Positions 18,955 through 27,337 of a stretch of 64,000 bases of DNA are shown one piece after another. Position 1 is the stretch's first letter, and each line of letters starts with the position of its first letter. The stretch covers positions 434,001 to 498,000 of the forward strand of contig NZ_PISM01000021.1 in assembly GCF_002929225.1 (NCBI RefSeq), in the 5' to 3' direction. The position numbers and the translations under genes were made by a program. The stretch is from Stutzerimonas kunmingensis. GTDB taxonomy: Bacteria > Pseudomonadota > Gammaproteobacteria > Pseudomonadales > Pseudomonadaceae. The notes under the pieces were generated by a model. It searched no databases, was not told the DNA's origin, and worked only from the letters and a program-made list of their open reading frames with translations.

Positions 18955-19568
18955 ATGTGCGGACGTTTCGTCCAACGACAAAGCCTGGAGGCTTACCTGG
19001 ACGAGCTGGGTGAAAACAATCACCCCTGGCTGGGTGGGATGACACGCCGCTAGCGCGTTACAACGTAGCAGCGAGCATTCCCGTACATCTACTACGTGTT
19101 TTAGTTGGTGGGCTTATCGCTTCGCCAGTGCGCTTGGGGTAGTCCCCGGCTTGGGCGAAGGGGAAGATGCCACCGCCCATCAATGCCCGGGTGGAGAAGG
19201 TCGCGGAGGGGAAGTTTTTCCGGCAAATCTGGCCGAACCGAGCCCTGGTGGCAGCAGACGGCTGGTACGAGTGGGTGAAAGACGAAACGGACCCAAAGCG
19301 AAAGCAGCCGTACTTCATCCAGCCGCGCGAGGGTTCTGCCTGTTTCTTCGCAGCAATCGGAAAATACCCAGCGGACGGAGAACAGTGCGACGGAGATGGC
19401 TTTGTGATTATCACTGCAGACTCGAAGGGAGGCATGGTCGATATCCATGACCGACGCCCGATTGTGCTGACACCGGAGCTGGCTCGCGAGTGGATTGATC
19501 CCGATACCACCCTGCACCGGGCCGAGCAGCTACTGTTGCGTAAGCGTCTGGCCAACACACCTCCCTGA
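18955..19568 (+). pseudogene. Broken SRAP (SOS response-associated peptidase, YedK) gene
   Basis: SRAP/HMCES proteins cross-link through Cys2 to abasic sites in single-stranded DNA. The ATG at 18955 has a GGAGGAGGA site and gives MCGRFVQRQSLEAYLDELG with the catalytic Cys2, but the frame stops after about 32 codons. A second frame continues as DDTPLARYNVAASIPVHLL, and after a deletion and an in-frame TAG the C-terminal two-thirds resumes (MPPPINARVEKVAEGKFF, then WYEW and DIHDRRPIVL, ending at 19568). At least one frameshift, one stop and one deletion make it a pseudogene. Its pairing with umuDC is common in mobile SOS cassettes. Confidence 0.85.
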
Positions 19569-19697
19569 TCCCTCCAGCGTATCCGCTCCATAAACCCCAC
19601 CTACCCATAGCCTGCTGATCATTGGATGCTGAGCTCCCGTTTTCACCGGAGTTCATCCTTTGTCTGAATGTGGGTGCTAACGCTCAAACTCAGCCAG
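19569..19697. other. Junction between the SRAP pseudogene and an IS21 remnant
   Basis: No gene; the IS21 remnant begins in frame at about 19698. Confidence 0.3.
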
Positions 19698-19877
19698 CGC
19701 TCGACCATCGTTACCAGCCAGATGCCGGTGGACAACTGGCACGAGCTGATCGGCGACCCGACCCTGGCCGACGCCATCCTCGACCGCCTGGTGCACAACG
19801 CTTACCGGATCAATCTGAAGGGTGAATCAATGCGCAAACGGACGCAGAAATTGACGACGCCGGGCACCTCAGACTAA
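19698..19877 (+). pseudogene. istB: 3' fragment of an IS21-family istB helper gene
   Basis: About 60 codons in frame, [20 protein letters not shown] then [20 protein letters not shown], are the C-terminal end of IstB, the AAA+ ATPase that assists IS21 transposition. The P-loop part and istA are missing, so this is only the right end of an insertion sequence. Confidence 0.85.
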
Positions 19878-19897
19878 CAATGCCAGCCCTGCGTCGC

Positions 19898-20005
19898 TGC
19901 GCTCCGACTGCCCGGCCGGATGGCCGTGGAACAGGTGGCCAGATGGCCGTGGAATGCCTGGCCAGATGAGCGTGGACTGGGTGGCCGGATGGCGTGGAAT
20001 CCGCA
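19898..20005. repeat. Repeated right end of the IS21-family remnant
   Basis: Four short direct repeats of the form GGCCagATGgcCGTGGA lie in tandem after the istB fragment. Multiple terminal repeats just outside istB are a hallmark of IS21-family ends and bind the transposase, so this is the element's right end. Confidence 0.65.
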
Positions 20006-20020
20006 CCGAACATTACGAAA

Positions 20021-20041
20021 AAACCGGCACGAGGCCGGTTT
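20021..20041 (-). terminator. Rho-independent terminator for the minus-strand gene ending at 20091
   Basis: Stem AAACCGGC / GCCGGTTT with loop ACGAG. On the minus strand it is followed by a U-run (A-run at 20017-20023 on the plus strand). Confidence 0.8.
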
Positions 20042-20090
20042 CTTAATGCTGAGCCGGATTGCCAAGTGACGTGCCGGCTTCGAGCGCGAT

Positions 20091-20675
20091 TTAGAAGATG
20101 GTGCCTCTCTCGCGCGCGCTCTTTAGTTTTTCAGAGGGATTGGGATCTGCTCGCCACTCCTCAACGCGGTAGAACCGATAGCGCTCTTCACTGGCGTAGG
20201 TCTGGAAATAGACATCGATCTCGGTGTCGCTGACCACTTTGATGTGCAAGTTAAAGTCCCGCTCATCCCAGCCCTGCAGGTTCACGTACCCATCGATGGG
20301 GCTCTGCCAAGCATAGTGAACACGCTTGGTCATTGGATCGCCATAATAGAAGCGCTCCACCTCCACGAAATAGCCCAGCTCGACTTTTGGGTCGTTCCAG
20401 TTGAATTTCAGGTCAGTTTTGGGCTTAAAGGTGAAGCCGGCCTCTCTGACCTCTTCGGCGTCACTGATCCACTTGTAACCCTCAAGCACCTTCATCATGG
20501 CGAGGATGTGGGTCTTGTAGGACTCATCCATTCGATCTTCCGATGAGTCGTAGTAATCGACGCTGGTGCGGTTTCGGTCGAGCTCAAGCAACTGCTCGTC
20601 AGCCACTGTCCGTGCAAGCACGGAGCCGCTGAACAGTGCGCCAATCAGCATGCCCGCCGTAATCATTTTGTACAT
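20091..20675 (-). CDS. Exported protein of unknown function
   Basis: 194 residues with a signal peptide (MYKMITAGMLIGALFSGSVLA), then a soluble acidic domain rich in aromatic residues. The start at 20675 has an AAGGAAG site; the frame runs 10 codons further up without one. It has its own terminator. No family recognised; periplasmic location is predicted from the signal. Confidence 0.7.
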   Translation of the reverse strand: MYKMITAGMLIGALFSGSVLARTVADEQLLELDRNRTSVDYYDSSEDRMDESYKTHILAMMKVLEGYKWISDAEEVREAGFTFKPKTDLKFNWNDPKVELGYFVEVERFYYGDPMTKRVHYAWQSPIDGYVNLQGWDERDFNLHIKVVSDTEIDVYFQTYASEERYRFYRVEEWRADPNPSEKLKSARERGTIF

Positions 20676-20705
20676 GGTGCTTCCTTGTTTGTGGTGTGGG
20701 CCCAT

Positions 20706-20912
20706 CCCCAGCTAAATTATCTACCGCTTTACATGGGCTATGGCTATCGGAGCGGTCTCGTTTGTTGATCCATTTCGACAAATAATGGCTTTTAATGACG
20801 TTCAACAGGCGCCGGAAAGCTGCGCTATAGAGCGGCTCCGCCTGTCGCCTTCGATTGGACTGAAGATTACGCCAGTCACAGTATTAATGCTTGAAAGGAG
20901 TGACGTAAAAGG
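20706..20912. other. Intergenic gap up to the IS66 remnant
   Basis: No gene seen. Confidence 0.3.
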
Positions 20913-22094
20913 GTATGCGTCCGGCCATCACGCCTTGCGTGATTAAAGTGGCTGCCACTTATGCGGTAGCAATTGATCGATGTCACTCGCCCGCTGCGTC
21001 GGCAGGCGCGTGAGGACATCCTTCAGGTAAGCGTACGGATCATGGCCATTGAGCCGTGCAGACTGGATCAGGCTCATGATCGCCGCAGCCCGTTTTCCGC
21101 TACGCAACGAACCTGCAAAGAGCCAGTTCTTGCGTCCAAGAGCCCAGGGCCGGATCTGGTTTTCTGCCCAATTATTATCAATGGGTACAGCCCCGTCATC
21201 GAGGTAGCGCGACAGCGCCGCCCAGCGTTTCAGGCTGTAACTCAGTGCTTTGCTGATGGCTGAGCCTTCGGGCACGAGATCGCGCTGCGCCATCATCCAG
21301 GCATGCAGCCTATCCATCACCGGTACCGCTTTTTCCTGCCGTATTTGGCGTCGTAGATCCGGCTCCAGGTCGCGGGCTTCGCTTTCGATTTCGTACAGCA
21401 GTTGGATATAGCGCAGGGCTTGCTCGGCGAGCATGCTCTTGTTGGTGACGTGCAGTTCGTAGAACTTGCGCCGCGCATGGGCCATGCAGCCGATCTCGGT
21501 CACGCCGAGTTCGAAGCTGGCCTTGTAACCGCCAAAATCATCGCAAACCAGCTTGCCCCTCCAGTCTTGCAGGAAGTTGCGAGCATGTTCACCGGCGCGG
21601 CTGGGGCTGAAATCGTAAACGACAGCCGCTGTTTTGCAGAACTGGCTGGTGGCATAGGCCCACACATATGAGCGGTGGGTTTTCTTTGAGCCGGGCGCAA
21701 GCATCTGTACTGGTGTTTCATCGGCGTGGACGACCGGCTGCCCGAGCACTACATCGCGCAGCGCGTCGACCAGGGGCTGCAACTGCACACCGGTCACGCC
21801 TACCCATTGAGCCAAAGTGGAACGTGGAATCGCCAAGCCCGCACGACCGAAAATCGACTCCTGGCGGTACAGCGGAAGATGATCGGCAAACTTGGCGATC
21901 ATGACGTGGGCAAGTAGCCCGGCGGTCGGGATACCCTTATCGATGATTTGGGCCGGAACCGGTGCTTGGATCAGAGTTTCGCAGTCATCACAGACGCACT
22001 TGCCACGGACATGGCGTTCGACGGTAAACACGTCTGGTGTGTAGTCCAGCTTTTCGCTGACGTCTTCTCCGATACGCTTGAGGGCGCAGCCGCA
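20913..22094 (-). mobile_element. IS66-family element, 5'-truncated
   Basis: One end is probably marked by GTATGCGTCCGGCCATC at 20913, which resembles the GTAAGCG-type IS66 ends. The element contains only the transposase tnpC without its first quarter; the accessory genes tnpA and tnpB and the other end are missing. It is cut at about 22094, where an oppositely oriented IS66 fragment begins. Confidence 0.75.
20943..22094 (-). pseudogene. tnpC: IS66-family transposase TnpC, N-terminus missing
   Basis: About 383 codons are intact from the zinc-finger region ([19 protein letters not shown]) through the catalytic domain (QPVVHADETPVQML with the DDE aspartate, LVCDDFGGYKA, then NNWAENQIRPWALGRKNWLF) to the stop. 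Full IS66 transposases have about 510-530 residues, so the N-terminal helix-turn-helix is lost. The ATG at 22115 belongs to flanking sequence. Probably inactive. Confidence 0.9.
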
Positions 22095-22480
22095 TGGGAA
22101 GACAGCCCTGGGCAAGGCCGTGAACTACCTGGCCAGCAACTGGAGCAAGCTGGTGCGCTACGTCGAAGGCGGAAATCTGCCTATCGACAACAATCGCGCC
22201 GAGAACGCCATCCGCCCGTTCGTCATCGGCCGCAAGAACTGGCTGTTCAGCGACACGCCCAAGGGCGCGACGGCCAGCGCAAAGATCTACAGCCTGATCG
22301 AAACCGCCAAGGCCAACGGCCAGGAGCCCTACGCTTGGCTGCGCCATGTGCTCGAACGCCTGCCGACCGCCAACAGGGTCGAAGACTATGAAGCGCTGCT
22401 GCCGTGGAACTGCTCGCCAGCGCCGCCACGCTAAACGGAACACGCCTCATATAACAAGGTGGGGTTGGTGGATCGCTTAC
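22095..22480 (+). mobile_element. 3' end of a second IS66-family element
   Basis: Plus-strand remnant reaching an IS66-type terminal repeat at 22462-22480, which reads inward as GTAAGCGATCCACC. It meets the minus-strand element tail to tail at about 22094. Confidence 0.75.
22099..22434 (+). pseudogene. IS66-family transposase, C-terminal fragment
   Basis: In-frame [20 protein letters not shown], then [20 protein letters not shown], is the last 110 residues of an IS66 transposase of a different subtype from its neighbour. It has no N-terminal catalytic part. Confidence 0.88.
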
Positions 22481-22817
22481 GATGCGGGAGTCAACCTGAC
22501 TCTTTACTCCCCCAAGGCCTATGGTATCCATTGAGATAGCTCTTAGGGGGAATGGTCGAGCGCGCCGTCGTTCTGGTGTGTCCCAGCTGCAAGGAGCCAG
22601 CGATCTCTGGCTGTTTCTACTTCCCAAGGGCAAGCGCTTCGGCCTGTTGATGCGTCACGCATAGCTGGACTCCGGCGCTGCCCACTCTCTTGCCAGCACA
22701 CAGCCTTCATGGTTCTCGGTCGAAGTTTCTTTTACGGTATTCGGTTAGTTGCCCGCGTTCCTAGATTTCTTCCGCATCAGTCCGCAACGGGTCCTCATCC
22801 AAACATTCGCGAGCATC
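22481..22817. other. Degenerate stretch with no gene
   Basis: No reading frame is credible. Near its end two TCCGCA hexamers (22771, 22781) belong to the repeat cluster described separately. Confidence 0.35.
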
Positions 22818-22846
22818 TAGGTTCCTCAGGATCCGCACTTTCCGCA
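22771..22846. repeat. TCCGCA hexamer cluster beside the decayed DUF3987 copy
   Basis: TCCGCA occurs at 22771, 22781, 22832 and 22841, i.e. four times in 76 bases, at the 3' end of the decayed gene copy. It is the complement of the TGCGGA repeat beside the intact copy. Confidence 0.5.
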
Positions 22847-23056
22847 GCCATATTTATACAGATCGTGTCGTTATTGCCGGTCAGTAGGTGGCGGTGTGAG
22901 CATAGCGGACGGACTCGCATCCCGAAGTTTGCATCACGGACCGTAGATCATGATTTACGGAGTTAATTGGTGTGGAAATCTCTTGGCCAAGCCCGCTTCG
23001 GAGCGTTGTACCACTCCATTGGCATAACTGCTTGCCGAAGGGTTTCATTTGCTGAT
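22818..23056 (-). pseudogene. Decayed second copy of the 3' end of the DUF3987 gene
   Basis: Read in parallel, this stretch follows the 3' end of the intact gene at 23747 onward: the shared strings CGCAGCCATATT.ATAC, GTAGGTGGCGGTG/GTAGCTGACGGTG and CCACTCCATT keep the same order and spacing. By eye roughly two thirds of bases match, and stops interrupt the frame. It is a relic of a related element rather than a recent duplication. Confidence 0.7.
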
Positions 23057-23089
23057 TGCAGTCCATGGAGCGAATGAGTATTGGACTAA

Positions 23090-23330
23090 CGCGCTAGCTG
23101 AACCTGAAGCGTATTTACGAACGCATCATCATTCTCAACCCCCGTCGCCTGCCGGAGAAACACAAACTAAGTGCCGGGATCTTGGCGGTGATTCATACCT
23201 TCCAGGGCGACCTAGGTATGTAATCGCGCTGACACCACCGTCGATCACAAGCAAGATAATCGCGCCAAGCCCGACCAGGAATCAATATGGCATTTGCATC
23301 CAGGAAAAATGCACTAGGCCAATAGTGCTT
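23090..23330 (+). mobile_element. Degenerate IS5-family transposase fragment
   Basis: The nucleotide string around 23130-23170 (CATTCTCAAC, CGTCGCCTGCCGGAGAAACA) and a second block at 23240-23310 match, in order, the IS5-family remnant at 26437-26764. No frame is open. Confidence 0.55.
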
Positions 23331-23623
23331 AAGTATTAAAGGACACATTTTCGTGGATGAGGAGCCCGGTTTGTACTCAGCGTAGTAAGCACTACCCCGA
23401 TATGGCGGACAGTGCTGCATGGCGAAAAACGTGGTCTGCGTTAATACTAGTTATACCGATATCGAGAAGCACGCCGAAAATCATAGTCGAGAATTGAGCT
23501 GTCAGGTGGCAATACGGTGCAGCACTTACGGGAAATTGGCAAGAACAGCCTGCCTGGCAAAGTCCAGCGCAAGAACGAGAAGGATCATGCCGGATCCGTT
23601 AATGATAATAGCTTTAAGATGCG
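23331..23623. other. Stretch without a recognised gene
   Basis: Short frames only, none with a ribosome site and family signal. Confidence 0.3.
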
Positions 23624-23729
23624 TGCGGATTTTGCGGATTTTGCGGGTCTCTTGACTTGGCTGCATATGCGATGCGGATGCTTTGCGGAAGGATGCGGAC
23701 TGCGCTTCGGATTTTCCGAAGAATCCGCA
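23624..23729. repeat. TGCGGA iteron-like repeat cluster
   Basis: TGCGGA occurs at 23624, 23633, 23673, 23684 and 23694, a TGCGGG variant at 23642, and an inverted copy within 23723-23729. It lies 18 bases from the stop of the DUF3987 gene, which belongs to a primase-type pair. The spacing is uneven but the density is far above chance; it could be an origin or a regulatory array. Confidence 0.6.
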
Positions 23730-23746
23730 TCGACATAGCGCGGGAG

Positions 23747-25216
23747 TCAAAATTCCTCGGGAGCGGCAATTTCTGCAGCCATATTGATACGGAACGTTTT
23801 GCCATCGTCGGTTAGTAGCTGACGGTGCATGAGTAGCACATTTAGTATCTCGTCCCGCAGCTTCGCTTTACGGACAATCGGTGGTCCAGATTTACCGAGC
23901 TTATTGACGTGGAACTCCCTCCAGTGTCCGGCCCGTTTCGGATCTTCGAACCACTCCATTAGCTCAGCAGCTTGCTTGAGAGTTTGTTTTACTGCTCCGC
24001 TGTCTATGTACCGCGACCACTCTTGTAATGAGTATTGCACCAATGCAATTGCACGACTCATGCAATCGCCGTCGATCTCGGCTTTTCCTTCGAAGCATGC
24101 AAAGACTGCTGCTAGGCGCCGTGCAAGCTCGCCTGCGCGACTAGCGAAAGGTCGCAAAGAGGCGAATTCACCTAGCAGGCCCTGTTCGGTCTCTACCTTG
24201 TTGTAATACTCAACCCATACATCAAGGGCGTCGGCGGACAGTTCTATAACGGGCGGCTGCACCTCGCCCGTTTCGCTGTTGATGTACTGCGGACTAGCCA
24301 TCAATTCCAGACACCTGGCCCAGAAATTCACCAGGCGCTGGTCCGAACATGATTTGCGAGTCATCTGCTCTACAGTTATCAGGCGAGTACCAGCCAGTGT
24401 CGCTGGACTTGCGAACAAAAAGCGAGGCAGAAATCCTTGCCCTTGTAGCAAGGGGTCTGCAAGGGCATTGGCTACAGTGACCGGTTGGGCAAGAAGGTGA
24501 ATACTCAGACGGCGATCGAAGGCAGAGCCTGATCCCTCTAAGTTACCTAGCGAGCGCGAGCGCTCGAAAGTACCGTCATCGAATCCTTTGACCAAGCCGC
24601 CAAGGGTTGCGGCACGTGTGTCGGATTTTAAAGACGCACCACCTAGTACCTGACCACCCTCGTCAGTGTCCCAGGAAGCTGCAGACGTGCCGCGTATCAT
24701 GTCGCCGGCAATTCGCTCAAAGGTGGCGTCGCTATATTGCGAGCGCGGTTCGCGAGGGAGGGGGTGGTCCTGCAGGAACTTTTCTCTGTCCTTTCGACTG
24801 AGCTTTGCTGACCTGCCTAGGCTTTCGGTATTCTCCTGCCGCCATAGACGTAAGCTTTCTCGCTCGCCTTCATCGATGACTTTGAAAGCGAGCTTTCGGC
24901 AATCAGTTTTGCGATCGCCAGACTCAGCTAAAGTCAGCAAGAACAATGAGCAGGGCATGCCATCAGGACCGTGGATGGCAGGTGCTTTAACGCGGGTCTG
25001 TGCAATATGAACGATTGCGCCAATCACGCACTGTCCTGCCAGCGCCGGCGCAGCCTGTACTAGCTCTGCTATTGCCAAAACGGCATCTCGTATAAGCTGC
25101 GGAAAGGCTTCTAAGGGATAAGGCGTGGGCTGCGCAGAGCTTGCCAACAGTGGCACGGGAGGGAGCGTCGGATCAAACGAGGGGCGCTGTGCCAAAGTCA
25201 TGAGCGCAGCTTTCAT
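23747..25216 (-). CDS. DUF3987 (YfjI-family) replication-associated protein
   Basis: 489 residues of the DUF3987 family, which is found next to primases in prophages, satellites and genomic islands (E. coli CP4-57 YfjI) and resembles the helicase half of primase-helicase systems. Visible blocks are GQCVIGAIVHIAQTRVKAPA near residue 65 and LFLLTLAESGDRKTDCRKLA (about 92-111), a degenerate P-loop-like stretch, then SWDTDEGGQVLGGASLKSDT near 180. The start at 25216 is chosen because it overlaps the upstream stop (ATGA) and has a GAGG site; an ATG at 25234 lacks one. Confidence 0.85.
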   Translation of the reverse strand: MKAALMTLAQRPSFDPTLPPVPLLASSAQPTPYPLEAFPQLIRDAVLAIAELVQAAPALAGQCVIGAIVHIAQTRVKAPAIHGPDGMPCSLFLLTLAESGDRKTDCRKLAFKVIDEGERESLRLWRQENTESLGRSAKLSRKDREKFLQDHPLPREPRSQYSDATFERIAGDMIRGTSAASWDTDEGGQVLGGASLKSDTRAATLGGLVKGFDDGTFERSRSLGNLEGSGSAFDRRLSIHLLAQPVTVANALADPLLQGQGFLPRFLFASPATLAGTRLITVEQMTRKSCSDQRLVNFWARCLELMASPQYINSETGEVQPPVIELSADALDVWVEYYNKVETEQGLLGEFASLRPFASRAGELARRLAAVFACFEGKAEIDGDCMSRAIALVQYSLQEWSRYIDSGAVKQTLKQAAELMEWFEDPKRAGHWREFHVNKLGKSGPPIVRKAKLRDEILNVLLMHRQLLTDDGKTFRINMAAEIAAPEEF

Positions 25217-26172
25217 GCTCTTGCCCTCAGCCATTGGCGTAGGTCGTTGAAGTCAGTCAGATGTAGAGGACTGCCTTCTGGCCAAGCGGGGAAAACTACA
25301 CTGCACTTCAGTTCATCAGCCGCGCGAGTAGCGTCGGTTCGGCCGCGGTTATGCTTAGACTCTCGATCATCATCTCCAGCCAGGATGATCTCAATGCTCG
25401 GATAACGGCGTCGTAGCTGCTTAGCAACAGCTAACAGATTTCCCGCGTTCATCGCGCAAGCTACAGGTGAGCCAGTTTCCTCATGGATAGTTGCTCCTGT
25501 TGCCCATCCTTCGCAAATGTACACAGGTCGATCGGTTTGCAGCGAGCCGATGGGAGAGTAGCAACCTTCTACCTTTCCTCCTTTCAGAAATAACTTCCTG
25601 TTTTCTTCAGGGCAATTGTGCTGTACATAAATGCGCTGTAGGTTCATCAACGTACCCTCAGAGAACAGAGGGACGAGCAAGACACTGTCTTTAACGCGCA
25701 GAATATGGGATTCGCAACCTTTAAGTACGAGGTAAGGATGGTCACTGCTAGCTCCGCTGGAGGACTTCCACAGCTCGCGTGCTTTAATCGAGGCTTGGCT
25801 GTGCCGTTCATGCCTAAGAGCAGCTTGCTGCCGTCGCAACGCCTGAAATTGCTGGTCCATCACATACTTCTCTACCGTACTGGCTGGATGCCGGCTCGAC
25901 CAAGTTCGTGAGATGTCGGCTTTCCAGCTGCCGAAGGCTCCGCCCCAAATTTCGCCAGGAAACAGCACGTACCAGCCATTTTTCGAGCTAGGACGATCGC
26001 CAGGGACGTCGAAACGGTGGATCACCCGGTCCGGAATGGGCGTCCAGTCGAGAGGGCCGAAAACAAACTGCATTTCGTTAAGAAATGCGATAGCCGGGGC
26101 AAGAGAGGCAAAAGACGATCGAGCCAAGGTTGGCTTTTTTTCAGTCTTGGGTGGGGTTGGTTTGATGCGCAT
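25213..26172 (-). CDS. Toprim-domain primase-like protein
   Basis: 319 residues. The C-terminal half is a Toprim domain: VYICEGWATGATIHEETG (about 218-235) carries the catalytic glutamate and IEIILAGDDDRESK (about 258-271) the DxD metal motif. The N-terminal half has no CHC2 zinc finger that I can see (few cysteines). Such proteins prime or unwind DNA for mobile elements. The gene overlaps the DUF3987 gene by 4 bases. An AGGATC site precedes the ATG. Confidence 0.87.
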   Translation of the reverse strand: MRIKPTPPKTEKKPTLARSSFASLAPAIAFLNEMQFVFGPLDWTPIPDRVIHRFDVPGDRPSSKNGWYVLFPGEIWGGAFGSWKADISRTWSSRHPASTVEKYVMDQQFQALRRQQAALRHERHSQASIKARELWKSSSGASSDHPYLVLKGCESHILRVKDSVLLVPLFSEGTLMNLQRIYVQHNCPEENRKLFLKGGKVEGCYSPIGSLQTDRPVYICEGWATGATIHEETGSPVACAMNAGNLLAVAKQLRRRYPSIEIILAGDDDRESKHNRGRTDATRAADELKCSVVFPAWPEGSPLHLTDFNDLRQWLRARA

Positions 26173-26436
26173 GTAAGATCCTGAACCAGTTGATTGGTAC
26201 AGAAACTTTGCAAAATTCCCTGTGCTGGATGTCGGGTCTAATTGAGCTTTTACCTGCGTTATAGCTGTTGCACTGGGCTGCTATGCATGCTGCATGGTGC
26301 AATCATCACTGCTAGCTAGGCAGCATTCGCCCAACAGCGAGTTAGGGGGCTGGTAGACCCCGGCCATACTAGTTGGCATACCAAACACCTTGAGCTCCAT
26401 TGGGTTGGTTATGGGCGGGCGGCCTATCCAGTGTGA
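26173..26436. other. Intergenic gap
   Basis: No gene. It should hold the promoter of the Toprim-DUF3987 operon. A GCATGC-rich stretch (26282-26300, GCTATGCATGCTGCATGGTG) contains overlapping short palindromes that could be an operator. Confidence 0.35.
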
Positions 26437-26764
26437 CGATGCTGCGCGTGCATCTGATGCTGAACTGGTTTGGCTACAGCGACCCGGCGATGGAGGAAGC
26501 GCTGTATGAGATCACTATCCTGCGCCAGTTCGCTGGCTGAGCCTGGTACGCACTCGACGAAACCACCATCCTCAACTTCTGTCACCTGCTGGAGAAACAC
26601 GAACTGCCTGCCGGCAGCCTGGCCGTAGTCAACCGCTACCTGGACGGCCGGGGTTTGTCGTTGCGCCAAGCATCATTGTTGATGCCACGCTGATCAATGC
26701 GCCAAGTTCGACCAAGAAAAAAGACGCAAACGCAACCCGGAAATGCACCAGACAAGAAGGGTAA
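26437..26764 (+). mobile_element. IS5-family transposase remnant
   Basis: Broken frames encode [20 protein letters not shown], then after a stop TILNFCHLLEKHELPAGSLA and, in yet another frame, PEMHQTKKGN-type sequence. These are ordered pieces of an IS5-family transposase. The N-terminal and C-terminal thirds and both ends are missing. Confidence 0.8.
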
Positions 26765-26789
26765 TTTGATCTGACTGAGCTTCAGCGAT

Positions 26790-26863
26790 TCATAACGATT
26801 AAGCTAAGGGCCGGGCTTTAGCCCGTCCCAGTGAGCAAAGCGAACGGTTTGCAGTTGTTAGTC
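26790..26863 (-). repeat. Integron attC-like site, degenerate
   Basis: On the minus strand GACTAAC (26863-26857) faces GTTATGA (26796-26790) across an imperfect palindrome containing GGGCTAAAGCCCGGCCCTTAG. It shares its middle (GCTAAGGG.C.GGCTTTAGCC..GTCCCAG.GA) with the interrupted site at 27273. The stop codon of the adjoining cassette gene overlaps its first core, as is usual for cassettes. Confidence 0.65.
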
Positions 26864-27251
26864 CCCGGCAGCAGCAAATGTCGTTAGTGCGGTAGATACT
26901 ACAGACCAAGGAATACACTTGCGTACTGCGGCGGCTTTGCTCGCTAATGATGAAGCGCTTTCAGATGCGAGCACCGCTCCTTGGATTAGATCAGGGCTAA
27001 CCCTGGCCGCTGAGACAAGTCACAAGAGCATCTTTGGTTCCATAATATGGTATGTAAACATACCGCGCATCACGATCGGGTTTACTTGCGCGCGGATATG
27101 TGCCTGAATCCGAGTTAGGGTTCAGCCAGCCGAGCCAATGCTCTTTCTGTGTCGAGTAGTTGTTGTAGCCTGGCGTCCGATTCGCGACAGAGTCATCAGA
27201 CGGTAAATCACCAATAACCTGAATAAACCATCCAATGCTATCTGGCTTCAT
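26858..27251 (-). pseudogene. Integron gene-cassette ORF, frameshifted
   Basis: The ATG at 27251 has AAGGAAAG upstream and lies 21 bases inside the attC core. The frame reads MKPDSIGWFIQVIGDLPSDD, then STQKEHWLGWLNPNS and ARYVY; a one-base shift near 27060 moves the rest (HIMEPKMLL, then ARVSPDLIQGAVLASESASS and FAAAGD) into another frame, with a TGA where Trp is likely. The protein resembles a small hypothetical common in integron cassettes. Without the lesions it would have about 130 residues. Confidence 0.75.
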
Positions 27252-27337
27252 CAGTAAACTTTCCTTGTGTGGGTCTAACGTTTTGGCTAAGGGGCTGGCT
27301 TTAGCCGGTCCCAGCGAACGAAGTGAGCGACTTGAAT

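Noticed and set aside
26282..26300. An attachment site or integron site at GCATGC palindromes
   Set aside because: Too short and without a matching copy; left only as a possible operator.
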